Shown: positions 51,926-62,887, counted from the first letter of the stretch. The stretch is 64,000 nt of DNA from MFD01275-c22 sp963705885 (GCA_963705885.1 OY970120.1:1426001-1490000), one strand, 5' to 3'. The notes: generated by a model from the sequence alone, not told the origin. Translations and numbers: made by a program.

Positions 51926-52019
51926 GCGAGGTCGTTGTGCCTGCCCGTGACGCGGAGTGCTCCGTCGTCGCTGCCCGCGGGCACGAGTCGTCCAGACCCG
52001 ATCACGAGAAGGCCCCACC

Positions 52020-52463
52020 GTGCGCACGTACAGCCCCAAGCCCGGCGACGTCCAGCGTCAGTGGCACGTCATCGACGCCACCGACGTCGTGCTCGGCCGG
52101 CTCGCCACCCAGGCGGCCACGCTCCTGCGCGGCAAGCACAAGCCGATCTTCGCGCCGCACGTCGACACCGGGGACTTCGTGATCGTGATCAACGCCGAGA
52201 AGGTGGCCCTGACCGGCAACAAGCGCGAGGCCAAGATGGCCTACCGCCACTCCGGCTACCCGGGCGGCCTGCGCGCCACGCCGTACAGCCAGCTCCTCGA
52301 GCGCCACCCCGAGAAGGCGGTCGAGAAGGCGATCCGGGGCATGCTGCCCCACACCAGCCTCGGCCGGAACATGCTCAGGAAGCTCAAGGTGTACGCCGGC
52401 CCGGAGCACCCGCACCAGGCGCAGTCGCCCGAGCCGTTCGAGATCACCCAGGTCGCGCAGTAA
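52020..52463 (+). CDS. rplM: 50S ribosomal protein L13
   Basis: Early-assembly large-subunit protein, 147 residues. GTG 52020 gives MRTYSPKPGDVQRQWHVIDA. DFVIVINAEKVALTGNKREAK and MLPHTSLGRNMLRKLKVYAG are conserved. The frame stays open further upstream (to 51957) but that part is leader. Paired with rpsI as usual. Confidence 0.97.
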   Translation: MRTYSPKPGDVQRQWHVIDATDVVLGRLATQAATLLRGKHKPIFAPHVDTGDFVIVINAEKVALTGNKREAKMAYRHSGYPGGLRATPYSQLLERHPEKAVEKAIRGMLPHTSLGRNMLRKLKVYAGPEHPHQAQSPEPFEITQVAQ

Positions 52464-52505
52464 GCGCTGCCGGACCCCATCAGACGAGAGAGACCGAGAG
52501 ACACC

Positions 52506-53021
52506 GTGGCCGAGACCACCACCAAGCCCGTCGACGACGAGGCGACCGACGCGGCGACCGACGAGGTGCCCGAGAGCTTCACCTCCGAGTCCTCCGAGTC
52601 GTTCACCTCCGCGACCCCGCGCGAGATCGTCACCGCGCCCGGAGCCGCGACCGGACGTCGCAAGCAGGCCATCGCCCGGGTCCGCCTCGCGCCCGGGTCC
52701 GGTCAGTGGACCGTCAACGGCAAGTCGCTGGAGACCTACTTCCCGAACAAGGTCCACCAGCAGCTTGTCAACGAGCCGTTCGTGACCCTCGGTGCCGAGG
52801 AGCGCTTCGACGTCATCGCCCGCATCCACGGCGGCGGCATCTCCGGCCAGGCGGGCGCGCTGCGCCTCGCGATCGCCCGTGCTCTCAACGGCATCGACGA
52901 GGAGGGCAACCGCCCGTCGCTCAAGCGTGCCGGCTTCCTGACCCGCGACCCGCGGGCCAAGGAGCGCAAGAAGTACGGTCTGAAGAAGGCCCGTAAGGCG
53001 CCGCAGTACAGCAAGCGCTGA
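52506..53021 (+). CDS. rpsI: 30S ribosomal protein S9 with acidic N-terminal extension
   Basis: 171 residues; the conserved domain starts near residue 52 (TGRRKQAIARVRLAPGSGQW) and ends YSKR, the tail that reaches the P-site tRNA. The first 45 residues are rich in Asp, Glu, Ser and Thr (ESFTSESSESFTSATP), much longer than in E. coli but common in actinomycetes. GTG start, 42 bp after rplM. Confidence 0.97.
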   Translation: MAETTTKPVDDEATDAATDEVPESFTSESSESFTSATPREIVTAPGAATGRRKQAIARVRLAPGSGQWTVNGKSLETYFPNKVHQQLVNEPFVTLGAEERFDVIARIHGGGISGQAGALRLAIARALNGIDEEGNRPSLKRAGFLTRDPRAKERKKYGLKKARKAPQYSKR

Positions 53022-53026
53022 CCGTC

Positions 53027-53042
53027 GGCCGCCGCGGCGGCC
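53027..53042 (+). terminator. Palindrome after rpsI
   Basis: GGCCGCCGCGGCGGCC is a perfect 16-bp palindrome 5 bp after the rpsI stop and could fold as a 6-bp stem with a CGCG loop. Weak candidate terminator. Confidence 0.35.
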
Positions 53043-53119
53043 ACACCGTGTCGTGCCCCGGTCGCCAGCGTGCGAGCCGGGGCACGCGCATCTGGGCAGG
53101 CGAGGAGGGCTCGGGCTCC

Positions 53120-54469
53120 ATGGGAAGCATCTTCGGCACCGACGGGGTGCGCGGTCTGGCCAACGCCGACCTCACGGCCGAGCTGGCCCTGGACCTCTCC
53201 GTCGCTGCCGCGCACGTCCTCGGTGACGTCGGCGCGTTCGAGGGGCACCGGCCGGTGGCGGTCGTGGGCCGTGACCCGCGCGCCTCGGGGGAGTTCCTCT
53301 CCGCGGCGGTCGTCGCCGGGCTGGCGAGCGCCGGAGTCGACGTCGTGGACGTCGGTGTCGTGCCGACGCCCGCCGTCGCCTACCTCACCGCACACATCGG
53401 CGCCGACCTCGGGGCCGTGATCTCGGCGAGCCACAACGCGATGCCCGACAACGGGCTGAAGTTCCTCGCCCGCGGCGGGCACAAGCTGGCCGACGAGCTC
53501 GAGGACGCGATCGAGAAGCGGCTGCGCGAGGACTGGGCGCGCCCGACCGGTGCGGCCGTCGGCCGGATCCGGGTCGACGCGTCGCTCGCGCAGCGCTACG
53601 CGGCGCACCTGCTGAGCACCGTGCCGCACCCGCTGGCCGGCCTGACAGTGGTGCTCGACGCTGCGCACGGCGCGGCGTACGCCCTCGCCCCGCAGGTCCT
53701 GCGCGACGCCGGCGCCGAGGTCGTCACGATCGGCGACGCCCCGGACGGGCTGAACATCAACGACGGCTACGGATCCACCCACCTCGACCGCCTCCGGGAG
53801 ACGGTGGTGGCGCACGGGGCCGACGCGGGCATCGCCCTGGACGGCGACGCGGACCGGTGCCTCGCGGTCGACGCGGCCGGGGAGGTCGTCGACGGCGACC
53901 AGATCATGGCGATCCTCGCAGTGTCGATGCGCGACAGCGGGCACCTGCACCACGACACCGCGGTCGTGACCGTGATGTCGAACCTCGGCTTCCGGCTGGC
54001 GATGGCGCGAGAGAGGGTCAGCGTCGTCGAGACGGGCGTCGGTGACCGCTACGTGCTCGAGGCGATGAAGCAGGGCGGCTACTCCCTCGGCGGTGAGCAG
54101 TCGGGCCACGTCATCATGCTCGAGCACGCGACCACCGGCGACGGCACGCTGACCGCCCTGCACCTGCTGTCGCGCGTCGTGTCGACCGGGTCGTCGCTGG
54201 CCGAGCTCGCGGCCGTGATGGAGCGGCTGCCCCAGGTGCTCGTCAACGTGAAGGGCGTCGACAGGAGCGGCGTCGAGGTGTGCGAGCCGTTGCAGGCGGC
54301 GGTGCGCGAGGTCGAGGCCGAGCTGGGTGCGACCGGTCGCGTGCTGCTGCGGCCGTCGGGCACGGAGCCCGTCGTGCGGGTCATGGTCGAGGCACCGGAC
54401 GTCGCGCAGGCGCAGCAGGCCGCCGACCGGCTCGCCGAGGTCGTCCGCGACGAGCTCGCCCTGACCTGA
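53120..54469 (+). CDS. glmM: Phosphoglucosamine mutase
   Basis: Converts glucosamine-6-phosphate to glucosamine-1-phosphate for peptidoglycan. The phospho-Ser is S104 in VISASHNAMPDNG. The metal loop LDGDADR has D241, D243 and D245. GTDGVRG at the N-terminus fits, and LLRPSGTEPVVRVMVE is the phosphate-binding end. ATG 53120 chosen; the open frame starts at 53048 but that part is not conserved. 449 residues. The glmS gene is 3 kb further on. Confidence 0.96.
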   Translation: MGSIFGTDGVRGLANADLTAELALDLSVAAAHVLGDVGAFEGHRPVAVVGRDPRASGEFLSAAVVAGLASAGVDVVDVGVVPTPAVAYLTAHIGADLGAVISASHNAMPDNGLKFLARGGHKLADELEDAIEKRLREDWARPTGAAVGRIRVDASLAQRYAAHLLSTVPHPLAGLTVVLDAAHGAAYALAPQVLRDAGAEVVTIGDAPDGLNINDGYGSTHLDRLRETVVAHGADAGIALDGDADRCLAVDAAGEVVDGDQIMAILAVSMRDSGHLHHDTAVVTVMSNLGFRLAMARERVSVVETGVGDRYVLEAMKQGGYSLGGEQSGHVIMLEHATTGDGTLTALHLLSRVVSTGSSLAELAAVMERLPQVLVNVKGVDRSGVEVCEPLQAAVREVEAELGATGRVLLRPSGTEPVVRVMVEAPDVAQAQQAADRLAEVVRDELALT

Positions 54470-54546
54470 GGACGGGCCGGATCCCCGGTCGGCACCGCCG
54501 GTCGGCCTCCTGCCGCGCGCCCGAGGGTTGTGTCCGGGGGTGCTTC

Positions 54547-54552
54547 TAGCGT
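54547..54552 (+). promoter_or_regulatory. -10 box of the HNH gene
   Basis: TAGCGT, 6 bp before the ATG at 54559, with no ribosome binding site. Suggests a leaderless transcript. Confidence 0.5.
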
Positions 54553-54558
54553 GCCGTC

Positions 54559-55968
54559 ATGAGGTCGCAGGTAGACGAGATCACGGGATCGGCGGACTCC
54601 GTGGTGGAGCGTCTGTTCTCGGCGCGGCTGACCTCCGACCTGGTGTCGCAGGCCGCGGAGGACGCCGTGGATCTGGCCGACCTGCCGCGGCTGGCGGCGG
54701 TGGACCCGGCCTCGCTGTCCCACGGGCAGCGGGTGGAGCTGATCGAGGCGTTCGAGCGGGTCAAGGCCGTGATCGACGGGCTGCAGCAGGCGGCGCTCGC
54801 GGCGGTGGTGGAGGCGACCGAGGCGGTGGGCCTGGACGGTGACCTGGCCCGCCACGAGGTCGGCGCGGCGCTGCGGCTGTCCCCGGTGACCGCGCACCGG
54901 CGGACCCGGGTCGCCGCGGACCTGGTCCGCCGCCTCCCGGCGACCCTGGCCGAGCTGAGCGCGGGGCGCATCGGCTACCTGCAGGCCGCGCACCTGGCCG
55001 AGGCGGTGGGCGACCTGCCCGACGAGGTGGCTTCCGCGGTGCAGGCCCGGGTGCTGGCCCGGGCGCCGGGGCAGACGGTGGCCGAGACCCGCCGGGCCAC
55101 CGCCCGCGCGGTGCACGCCGCGGACCCCGCCGGCGCCGCGGACCGGCACGACAAGGCCGCCGCCGGGCGCCGGATCGAGCGCAGCGCGCTGCCGGAGGCG
55201 ATGGCCGGCTGGTGGGTGGCCATGCCCGCCCACCACGAGGCCGCCGCCTTCGACGCCCTGACCGCGACCGCCCGCGCCACCCAGCAGGCGCTGCGCGCCG
55301 GCGCCGGGGACGACCCCGGGCTCGACGCGCTGCGCGTGGACGCCCTCCTGGACGCCATCCACCACCAGCCCCACCGCGACCCCCTCACCCCGACCCAGGC
55401 GCCCCCACGGACACGACCACGACCACCGACACGGGCCCAGCTGCAGCCGACGCTGCGCGTGCCCGGGCGGCTGCCGCGGTGCCGCTGCGGCGGCGCGCAG
55501 ACCGCCGCCGTGGTGGTCGACCTGCCCACCCTGCTCGGCCTGGCCGAGCACGCCGGCGAGCTGCCCGGCTACGGCCCCGTCCCCGCCACGGTGGCCCGCG
55601 AGCTCGCCGCCGACCGCGACTGGGTCCGCTGGGTCATCGACCCCACCACCCGCCGCCTGCTCGACCGCGGCGCCCGCCGCTACCGCCCCACCGGGCGACT
55701 ACGCGCCTTCATCGCCGCCGCCCACGCCCGCTGCGGGTTCCCCGGCTGCCCCCAACCCGCCCACCGCTGCGACTGCGACCACCGCACCACCTACCGCCAC
55801 GGCGGACGCACCATCGTGATCAACCTCGGACCCCTGTGCCGCCAGCACCACAACGCCAAGACCCACGGCCACTGGCGCGTCACCCACGACCCCGACACCG
55901 GCGCCCTCACCTGGACCAGCCCCCTGGGCAAGACCTACACCAAGAGCATCGACCCCATCCTCGAGTGA
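54559..55968 (+). CDS. DUF222 and HNH endonuclease-domain protein (13E12-type)
   Basis: 469 residues. The N-terminal two thirds are a DUF222 domain (about 20-330). The C-terminal HNH nuclease fold has CGFPGCPQPAHRCDCDHRTT with D407-H408 and LCRQHHNAKTHGHW with H430, H431 and N432; two CxxC-like pairs suggest a structural zinc. This family is present in many, often near-identical copies in actinobacterial genomes and is thought to be mobile or recombination-related, though its job is unsettled. The catalytic residues are intact. Confidence 0.88.
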   Translation: MRSQVDEITGSADSVVERLFSARLTSDLVSQAAEDAVDLADLPRLAAVDPASLSHGQRVELIEAFERVKAVIDGLQQAALAAVVEATEAVGLDGDLARHEVGAALRLSPVTAHRRTRVAADLVRRLPATLAELSAGRIGYLQAAHLAEAVGDLPDEVASAVQARVLARAPGQTVAETRRATARAVHAADPAGAADRHDKAAAGRRIERSALPEAMAGWWVAMPAHHEAAAFDALTATARATQQALRAGAGDDPGLDALRVDALLDAIHHQPHRDPLTPTQAPPRTRPRPPTRAQLQPTLRVPGRLPRCRCGGAQTAAVVVDLPTLLGLAEHAGELPGYGPVPATVARELAADRDWVRWVIDPTTRRLLDRGARRYRPTGRLRAFIAAAHARCGFPGCPQPAHRCDCDHRTTYRHGGRTIVINLGPLCRQHHNAKTHGHWRVTHDPDTGALTWTSPLGKTYTKSIDPILE

Positions 55969-55986
55969 GCCCGCGGGGGCCCGTCG

Positions 55987-56004
55987 GGTGATCTCCGGAT
56001 CACC
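55987..56004. terminator. Hairpin between convergent HNH and VOC genes
   Basis: GGTGATC (55987-55993) and GATCACC (55998-56004) are exact complements around a TCCG loop. The two flanking genes converge here, so it can act on both strands. Confidence 0.6.
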
Positions 56005-56038
56005 GCAGGCGACGCGGATCCCGTCGGGGCACCTCCGG

Positions 56039-56458
56039 CTAGCTGCCGGCGACGAAGATGCAGAACGGATGTCCCGAGAGGTCGGCGAAGACGTAGAGCG
56101 GCTCGTCGGAGTCATCCGTGCGGTCGAGCAGCACCCGGGCGCCGAGCGACTCGGCCCGCTCGCGCTGCCGCTGCAGCTCATCGAGGCTCGTGACCGTGAA
56201 GTCGAGGTGCATCTGCATCGGGACGTCGTGCTCGGGCCACGTCGTCCGCTCCAGACGGTCGACCTGCTGGAACGCCAGGCGGCGAGCACCGTCGGCGTCC
56301 ACGAGCACGAGCCAGTCCGCGTCGTCCACGACGCCCTCCGCGGGAGGCTCGTCACCTGGTCGGTAGCGCAGTCCCAGGAGCCGCCGATAGAACTCGGCGA
56401 GTGCCCGGGCATCGGTGGTGTCGATGGCGGTGTGCAGCAGTCGGGGGTAGTCGGCCAC
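56039..56458 (-). CDS. VOC-superfamily (glyoxalase/bleomycin-resistance fold) protein
   Basis: 139 residues, starts GTG as MADYPRLLHTAIDTTDARALAEFYRRLLGL. Two beta-alpha-beta-beta-beta repeats are recognisable, with FYRRLLGLRY near the N-terminus and HLDFTV in the middle; SGHPFCIFV ends it. Metal ligands of true glyoxalases are only partly conserved, so the activity is open. AGGAAA lies before the GTG. Confidence 0.75.
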   Translation of the reverse strand: MADYPRLLHTAIDTTDARALAEFYRRLLGLRYRPGDEPPAEGVVDDADWLVLVDADGARRLAFQQVDRLERTTWPEHDVPMQMHLDFTVTSLDELQRQRERAESLGARVLLDRTDDSDEPLYVFADLSGHPFCIFVAGS

Positions 56459-56503
56459 GCGCGCTTTCCTACACCCTCGTGGCCTGGGAGGCGACCACAG
56501 CCT

Positions 56504-57469
56504 TCAGAGCTTGCGCAGTCGCACGCGCCGTACCGCGTGGTCGTGGCCTTTCTCCAGCACCAGCGTCGCCCGTCCGCGGGTGGGGAGGATGTTCTGCGCG
56601 AGGTTGGGCCCGTTGACGCTGTCCCAGATCGACGTGGCGGTGCGCACCGCAGCGGCGTCGTCGAGGCCGGCGAAGCGGTGGAAGTACGACGCCGGGTCGG
56701 CGAAGGCCGTGTCGCGCAGGCGCAGGAACCTCTCCACGTACCACCGGCGCACGTCGGACTCCGCGGCGTCGACGTAGATGGAGAAGTCGAAGAAGTCCGA
56801 CACCGCCAGGCTCGACCCGCCGTCGGCGCGGGTGCGTGGCGGCTGGAGCACGTTGAGCCCCTCCACGAGCAGGACGTCAGGCGCCCGGACCGCGACCTGC
56901 TCGTCGGCCACGACGTCGTAGGCCAGGTGGGAGTAGACCGGGGCCCGCACCACGGGCGCGCCCGACTTCACCTCGACGAGGAAGCGCAGCAGGGCCCGCT
57001 GGTCGTACGACTCGGGGAACCCCTTGCGGTCGAGCAGCCCGCGCCGCGACAGCTCGGCGTTGGGCAGCAGGAACCCGTCGGTCGTCACCAGCTCGACCGC
57101 GGGATGGTCCGGCCACCGGGCGAGCAGCTCGCGCAGCACCCGCGACGTCGTGCTCTTGCCGACCGCGACACTGCCCGCGACGCCGACGACGAACGGCACG
57201 CGCGACGTTCCCTCCCCGAGGAAGGTCGACGTCGCGGCGTGGCGCTCGTGCGACGCGGTCACCTGCAGGTTGAGCAGCCGGGACAGCGGGAGGTAGACCT
57301 CCTCCACCTCGGCGAGGTCGATCGGCTCACCGAGCCCCCGCAGCCGGGCCAGGTCGTCGTCGGTGAGGGGGAGCGGTGTGGCGTCGCGCAGCCGGCTCCA
57401 CGACGCCCGCTCCACGTCGGTCCAGGGCGACGCGTCGTACGCCCGTCGCGCGTCCGGCCGGCTCCCCAT
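56504..57469 (-). CDS. coaA: Type I pantothenate kinase
   Basis: First step of CoA synthesis, phosphorylating pantothenate. P-loop GVAGSVAVGKST at about residues 95-105, then VELVTTDGFLLPNAEL and KGFPESYD, the family signatures, and the end VRRVRLRKL. ATG 57469 was chosen; a GTG 18 bp upstream (57487) would begin just 2 bp from glmS. The divergent start gap is 20 bp. 321 residues. Confidence 0.94.
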   Translation of the reverse strand: MGSRPDARRAYDASPWTDVERASWSRLRDATPLPLTDDDLARLRGLGEPIDLAEVEEVYLPLSRLLNLQVTASHERHAATSTFLGEGTSRVPFVVGVAGSVAVGKSTTSRVLRELLARWPDHPAVELVTTDGFLLPNAELSRRGLLDRKGFPESYDQRALLRFLVEVKSGAPVVRAPVYSHLAYDVVADEQVAVRAPDVLLVEGLNVLQPPRTRADGGSSLAVSDFFDFSIYVDAAESDVRRWYVERFLRLRDTAFADPASYFHRFAGLDDAAAVRTATSIWDSVNGPNLAQNILPTRGRATLVLEKGHDHAVRRVRLRKL

Positions 57470-57476
57470 GGGCGGA

Positions 57477-57483
57477 TACCCTG
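57477..57483. promoter_or_regulatory. Possible symmetric -10 between coaA and glmS
   Basis: On the plus strand TACCCT ends 7 bp before the glmS ATG. On the minus strand CAGGGT ends 8 bp before the coaA ATG. Both use the same bases. No other promoter fits the 20-bp gap. Both genes would be leaderless. Confidence 0.4.
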
Positions 57484-57489
57484 TCACCC

Positions 57490-59346
<1,857 letters not shown>

Positions 59347-59384
59347 GCGTCAGGTCACAACGCGTCAGATTCCGTCGGCGCCTG

Positions 59385-59414
59385 TTCCCCTCCGTCGGGG
59401 TCCCGGCCTAGTGT
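59385..59414 (+). promoter_or_regulatory. Possible PhoX promoter
   Basis: TTCCCC (59385-59390), 18 bp, TAGTGT (59409-59414). No convincing PHO box (direct repeats of GTTCACC) is visible nearby. Confidence 0.4.
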
Positions 59415-59458
59415 GGCGAGGCCGAGACGATCGGGACAGAGCCGAAGGAGATGTCGGG

Positions 59459-61033
59459 ATGACCGAGCTGGATCGCCGTGCTTTCCTCGCCCGCAGCGCC
59501 GCTGCCACCGCCGGGGCCGCCGCGCTGGGCGGGCCCTTCGCGGGCTTCCTCGCAGCACCCGCCGGTGCGCGGCATCGCCGCCCTGGCGACCCGCCGCCGG
59601 CCCTGGTCCCGACCCCCGACGAGGCCGACGGCATCGTCCGCCTCGCCCTGCCCGACGGCTTCCGCTACCGCTCCTTCCAGCAGAGCAGCCTCGCCGCGCC
59701 GATCACGCTCGACGACGGGTCGAAGCTGCCGGGGCGCCACGACGGCATGGCGGCCTTCCCGGCGCGACGGGGCCACCACGACGACGACGACCGTCACCGC
59801 GGCTGGCACGGGCGCGACGACCACGACGACGACCACCACCACTCGAGGGGCCGCGGCAGCGTCCTCGTCCGCAACCACGAGGAGAACGGGTCGCTCGTCG
59901 GCGGCGCGTTCGGCCTCGGGGTCGCGCCGGTCTACGACAGCGCCGCCAAGGGCGGTACGTCGACCGTCCACGTGACGCGCAAGGGCGTGGTCCTCGAGTC
60001 CTTCGCCAGCCTCGGCGGCACCCAGATGAACTGCTCCGGCGGCCCGATGCCGTGGGGGTCGTGGGTGACCTGCGAGGAGACGATCAACGGCAACGACGTC
60101 GGCGACGACTTCACGCGCGGGAGCGCTCCGCCCACGACGTACATCCAGAACGCCCGCCTCACCCAGCGGCACGGCTACATCTTCGAGGTGCCCGCCCACG
60201 GCGAGGCCGGTGCCGAGCCGATCCGCAACGCCGGCCGGTTCGCGCACGAGGCGGTCGCCTTCGACCCGCGTGGGGGCTCGCTGTACCTCACCGAGGACAA
60301 CTTCGGCTTCGCGTCGGGGTTCTACCGCTACGACCCGCCGGTGAGCCCCTGGCGCGCCGGCCGGCTCGTCGACGGCGGCAAGCTCTGGATGCTGAAGGTG
60401 AAGGGACAGACGAACCGGGACCTGTCCGGCACGTTCGCGAACGGCACCAGCTTCCCGGTCGAGTGGGTCCGCATCGACCAGCCCGACAAGGACTTCGGCG
60501 CGCCCGTCGGCGGCGTGCCCAACGCCACCAACGACGAGGCGATCGTTTTCGTCGGTGACCAGGGCAGGGCCAAGGGGGCAGCCATCTTCTCCCGGCTCGA
60601 GGGCGCGGCCTACGACCACGGCTGGGTCTTCTGGTCGTCGACCCAGGGCGGCGCACAGGTGGCGACCTCGCCGCCCAGCGGTTTCGGCGACGGTGCGGGA
60701 CAGATCTGGGGGCTCGACATCAAGCGGCAGCGGCTGCACATGCTCTACGAGTCGCCGAGCCCGGACATCCTCGACTTCCCGGACAACGTCACGACCAGCA
60801 AGCGCGGGACGATCGTCATCTGCGAGGACGGTGGCAACGGCAACTTCCTGCGCGGCCTGAGCCGGCGCGGCCAGCTCTTCGACATCGCCCAGAACAAGAT
60901 CCCGGGCGAGGAGAACGACGAGTTCGCCGGGTCGACGTTCAGCCACGACGGCCGCACGCTCTACGTCAACATCCAGGACTCGACTGGCCTGTCCTTCGCG
61001 ATCTGGGGGCCGTGGGGCCGCATCGGCGTCTGA
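59459..61033 (+). CDS. PhoX-like (DUF839) protein with Tat signal
   Basis: 524 residues. Twin-arginine signal DRRAFLARSAAATAGAAAL at the N-terminus, so it is exported folded. The rest matches PhoX-type alkaline phosphatases (VRNHEENGSLVGGAFG, MNCSGGPMPWGSWVTCEET, FAHEAVAFDPRGGSLYLTED). Residues about 105-132 are an insert of nearly all His, Asp, Arg and Gly (DDDDRHRGW, DDHDDDHHHS). ATG 59459 is used, with GAAGGAG upstream. Confidence 0.87.
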   Translation: MTELDRRAFLARSAAATAGAAALGGPFAGFLAAPAGARHRRPGDPPPALVPTPDEADGIVRLALPDGFRYRSFQQSSLAAPITLDDGSKLPGRHDGMAAFPARRGHHDDDDRHRGWHGRDDHDDDHHHSRGRGSVLVRNHEENGSLVGGAFGLGVAPVYDSAAKGGTSTVHVTRKGVVLESFASLGGTQMNCSGGPMPWGSWVTCEETINGNDVGDDFTRGSAPPTTYIQNARLTQRHGYIFEVPAHGEAGAEPIRNAGRFAHEAVAFDPRGGSLYLTEDNFGFASGFYRYDPPVSPWRAGRLVDGGKLWMLKVKGQTNRDLSGTFANGTSFPVEWVRIDQPDKDFGAPVGGVPNATNDEAIVFVGDQGRAKGAAIFSRLEGAAYDHGWVFWSSTQGGAQVATSPPSGFGDGAGQIWGLDIKRQRLHMLYESPSPDILDFPDNVTTSKRGTIVICEDGGNGNFLRGLSRRGQLFDIAQNKIPGEENDEFAGSTFSHDGRTLYVNIQDSTGLSFAIWGPWGRIGV

Positions 61034-61110
61034 GGGCGACCGACCGGCTACCGGTCCGCAGCGGCATCAGGGCGGCGCGGCGAGGGGAGACCTCGCCGCG
61101 CCGACCGTGC

Positions 61111-61116
61111 CACAGT
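61111..61116 (+). promoter_or_regulatory. -10 box of acpS
   Basis: CACAGT, 6 bp before the GTG of acpS. No ribosome binding site. Suggests a leaderless transcript for acpS-nnr-alr. Confidence 0.45.
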
Positions 61117-61122
61117 GGGGCC

Positions 61123-61473
61123 GTGATCATCGGTGTGGGCATCGACGTGGTCGACGTGGCGCGCTTCCTCGAGACCCTCGACCGCACGCCGCGGCTGCGC
61201 GAGCGGCTCTTCACCGACGACGAGCAGCGGCTGCCACCGAACTCCCTGGCTGCCCGGTTCGCCGCCAAGGAGGCCTTCGCCAAGGCGCTCGGTGCGCCGG
61301 TGGGGCTGCACTGGCGAGACGCCGAGATCCACCGCGACGAGGCGGGCCGGCCGCACCTGACGATGCAGGGCACCGTCGCGGCGCGGGCCGAGCAGCTCGG
61401 CGTCCGGCGTACGCACGTCTCGCTCAGCCACGACGCGGGCATCGCCTCGGCGGTCGTGGTGGTCGAGGACTGA
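61123..61473 (+). CDS. acpS: Holo-[acyl-carrier-protein] synthase
   Basis: Transfers phosphopantetheine from CoA to acyl carrier protein. 116 residues. GIDVVDVARF and FAAKEAFAKALG carry the Asp and Glu metal ligands, and HVSLSHDAGIA ends the fold. GTG start. The next gene begins 1 bp after the stop. Confidence 0.94.
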   Translation: MIIGVGIDVVDVARFLETLDRTPRLRERLFTDDEQRLPPNSLAARFAAKEAFAKALGAPVGLHWRDAEIHRDEAGRPHLTMQGTVAARAEQLGVRRTHVSLSHDAGIASAVVVVED

Positions 61474-61474
61474 C

Positions 61475-62887
61475 GTGCGCAGGGCGTACGACGTCGAGGC
61501 GGTGCGGGCGGCCGAACAGGTCCTGCTCGACCGGCTGCCCGACGGTGCGCTCATGCAGCGAGCTTCCGCCGGGCTCGCGGCCGTGTGCGCCGGGCTGGTC
61601 GGCCGCGTCTACGGCGCCCGCGTCACCCTGCTCGTCGGCCCCGGCAACAACGGCGGCGACGCGCTGTTCGCGGGTGCCCGCCTCGCCGGCCGCGGGGCCC
61701 GGGTGGGCGCGGTCCTGGTCTCCGGCGCTGCGCACGACGCGGGCCTGGCGGCGCTGCGGCGGGCCGGCGGCACGGTGGTCGACGGCGTTCCCGACGACGT
61801 GGACCTGGTCGTCGACGGCATCCTGGGCATCGGCGGTCGGGGAGGCCTGCGTGACCGCGCGGCCGGGACCGTCGCCGACCTCCCCGCGGGCTCCTGGGTG
61901 GTGGCGGTCGACGTCCCCAGCGGGGTCGACGCCTCGACCGGCGAGGTGACCGGCGCGGCCGTCCGCGCGGACGTGACCGTCGCCTTCGGCGCGCTCAAGC
62001 CGGGCCTGCTCGTCGACCCCGGCGCGGGGCACGCGGGGGTGGTCGAGCTGGTCGACATCGGCCTGGAGATGCCGTCGGTTGGTGTCGAGGTGCTGCAGGC
62101 CGACGACGTCGCCCGCCTGCTGCCCCGGCGGGACCGCACGTCCGACAAGTACCGGCGCGGCGTGGTGGGGGTCGCCGCGGGCTCGGAGCAGTACCCGGGT
62201 GCGGCCGTCCTCTGCGTGGGCGGCGCCGTGCGGGGCGGCGCCGGGATGGTCCGCTACGTCGGGCCGGGCGAGCCCACGGCCCTCGTCCGTGCCCGCTGGC
62301 CCGAGGCCGTCGTCGGGGAGGGCCGGGTGCAGGCGTGGGCGGTCGGCTCGGGCGGGGGTGGCGACGCCGGACGGCGGCTGGGGCAGGCGGCCGAGGACGG
62401 CGTCCCGCTCGTCGTCGACGCCGACGCGCTGACCGCGTTCGCGGAGCACCGCGACCACGCCGTCGCCGCGCTGCTCACCCCGCACGCCGGCGAGCTGGCC
62501 CGGCTGGTCGGCGCCGACCGCGACGACGTCGAGGCCCGCCGGCTGCACCATGCGACGTCCGCGGCCCGCGAGCTGGGAGCGGTCGTCCTGCTCAAGGGCT
62601 CGACCACGGTCGTCGCGGCGCCCGACGGGAGGGTGCGGGTGAACCCGACCGGCACGCCCGCGCTCGCCACCGCCGGGTCGGGCGACGTGCTCGCCGGCCT
62701 GTGCGGGGCGCTGCTGGCCGGGGGCCTCGACCCGCTCGACGCCGGGTCGGTCGGCGCATGGCTGCACGGCCTCGCCGGCCGGCTCGCGTCCGCCGGTGGC
62801 CGGCCGGTGCGGGCCAGCGACGTCGTCGAGGCCCTCCCCCAGGCCGTGGCGAGCCTCGCGGGTGGCTCTGGGAAACTGGACGGGTGA
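61475..62887 (+). CDS. nnr: Bifunctional NAD(P)HX epimerase/dehydratase
   Basis: Repairs hydrated NADH and NADPH. 470 residues. N-terminal epimerase domain (GPGNNGGDALFAGARLA, VDVPSGVDASTGEV) and C-terminal ADP-dependent dehydratase domain (LTPHAGELARL, LLKGSTTVVAAPDG, ATAGSGDVLAGLCGAL). GTG start one base after the acpS stop. Its stop overlaps the alr GTG. The acpS-nnr-alr order is common in actinomycetes. Confidence 0.95.
   Translation: MRRAYDVEAVRAAEQVLLDRLPDGALMQRASAGLAAVCAGLVGRVYGARVTLLVGPGNNGGDALFAGARLAGRGARVGAVLVSGAAHDAGLAALRRAGGTVVDGVPDDVDLVVDGILGIGGRGGLRDRAAGTVADLPAGSWVVAVDVPSGVDASTGEVTGAAVRADVTVAFGALKPGLLVDPGAGHAGVVELVDIGLEMPSVGVEVLQADDVARLLPRRDRTSDKYRRGVVGVAAGSEQYPGAAVLCVGGAVRGGAGMVRYVGPGEPTALVRARWPEAVVGEGRVQAWAVGSGGGGDAGRRLGQAAEDGVPLVVDADALTAFAEHRDHAVAALLTPHAGELARLVGADRDDVEARRLHHATSAARELGAVVLLKGSTTVVAAPDGRVRVNPTGTPALATAGSGDVLAGLCGALLAGGLDPLDAGSVGAWLHGLAGRLASAGGRPVRASDVVEALPQAVASLAGGSGKLDG

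Noticed and set aside
59380..59405. Possible PHO box before the PhoX-like gene
   Set aside because: GTTCCCC is present once but direct repeats of GTTCACC at 11-bp spacing are not.
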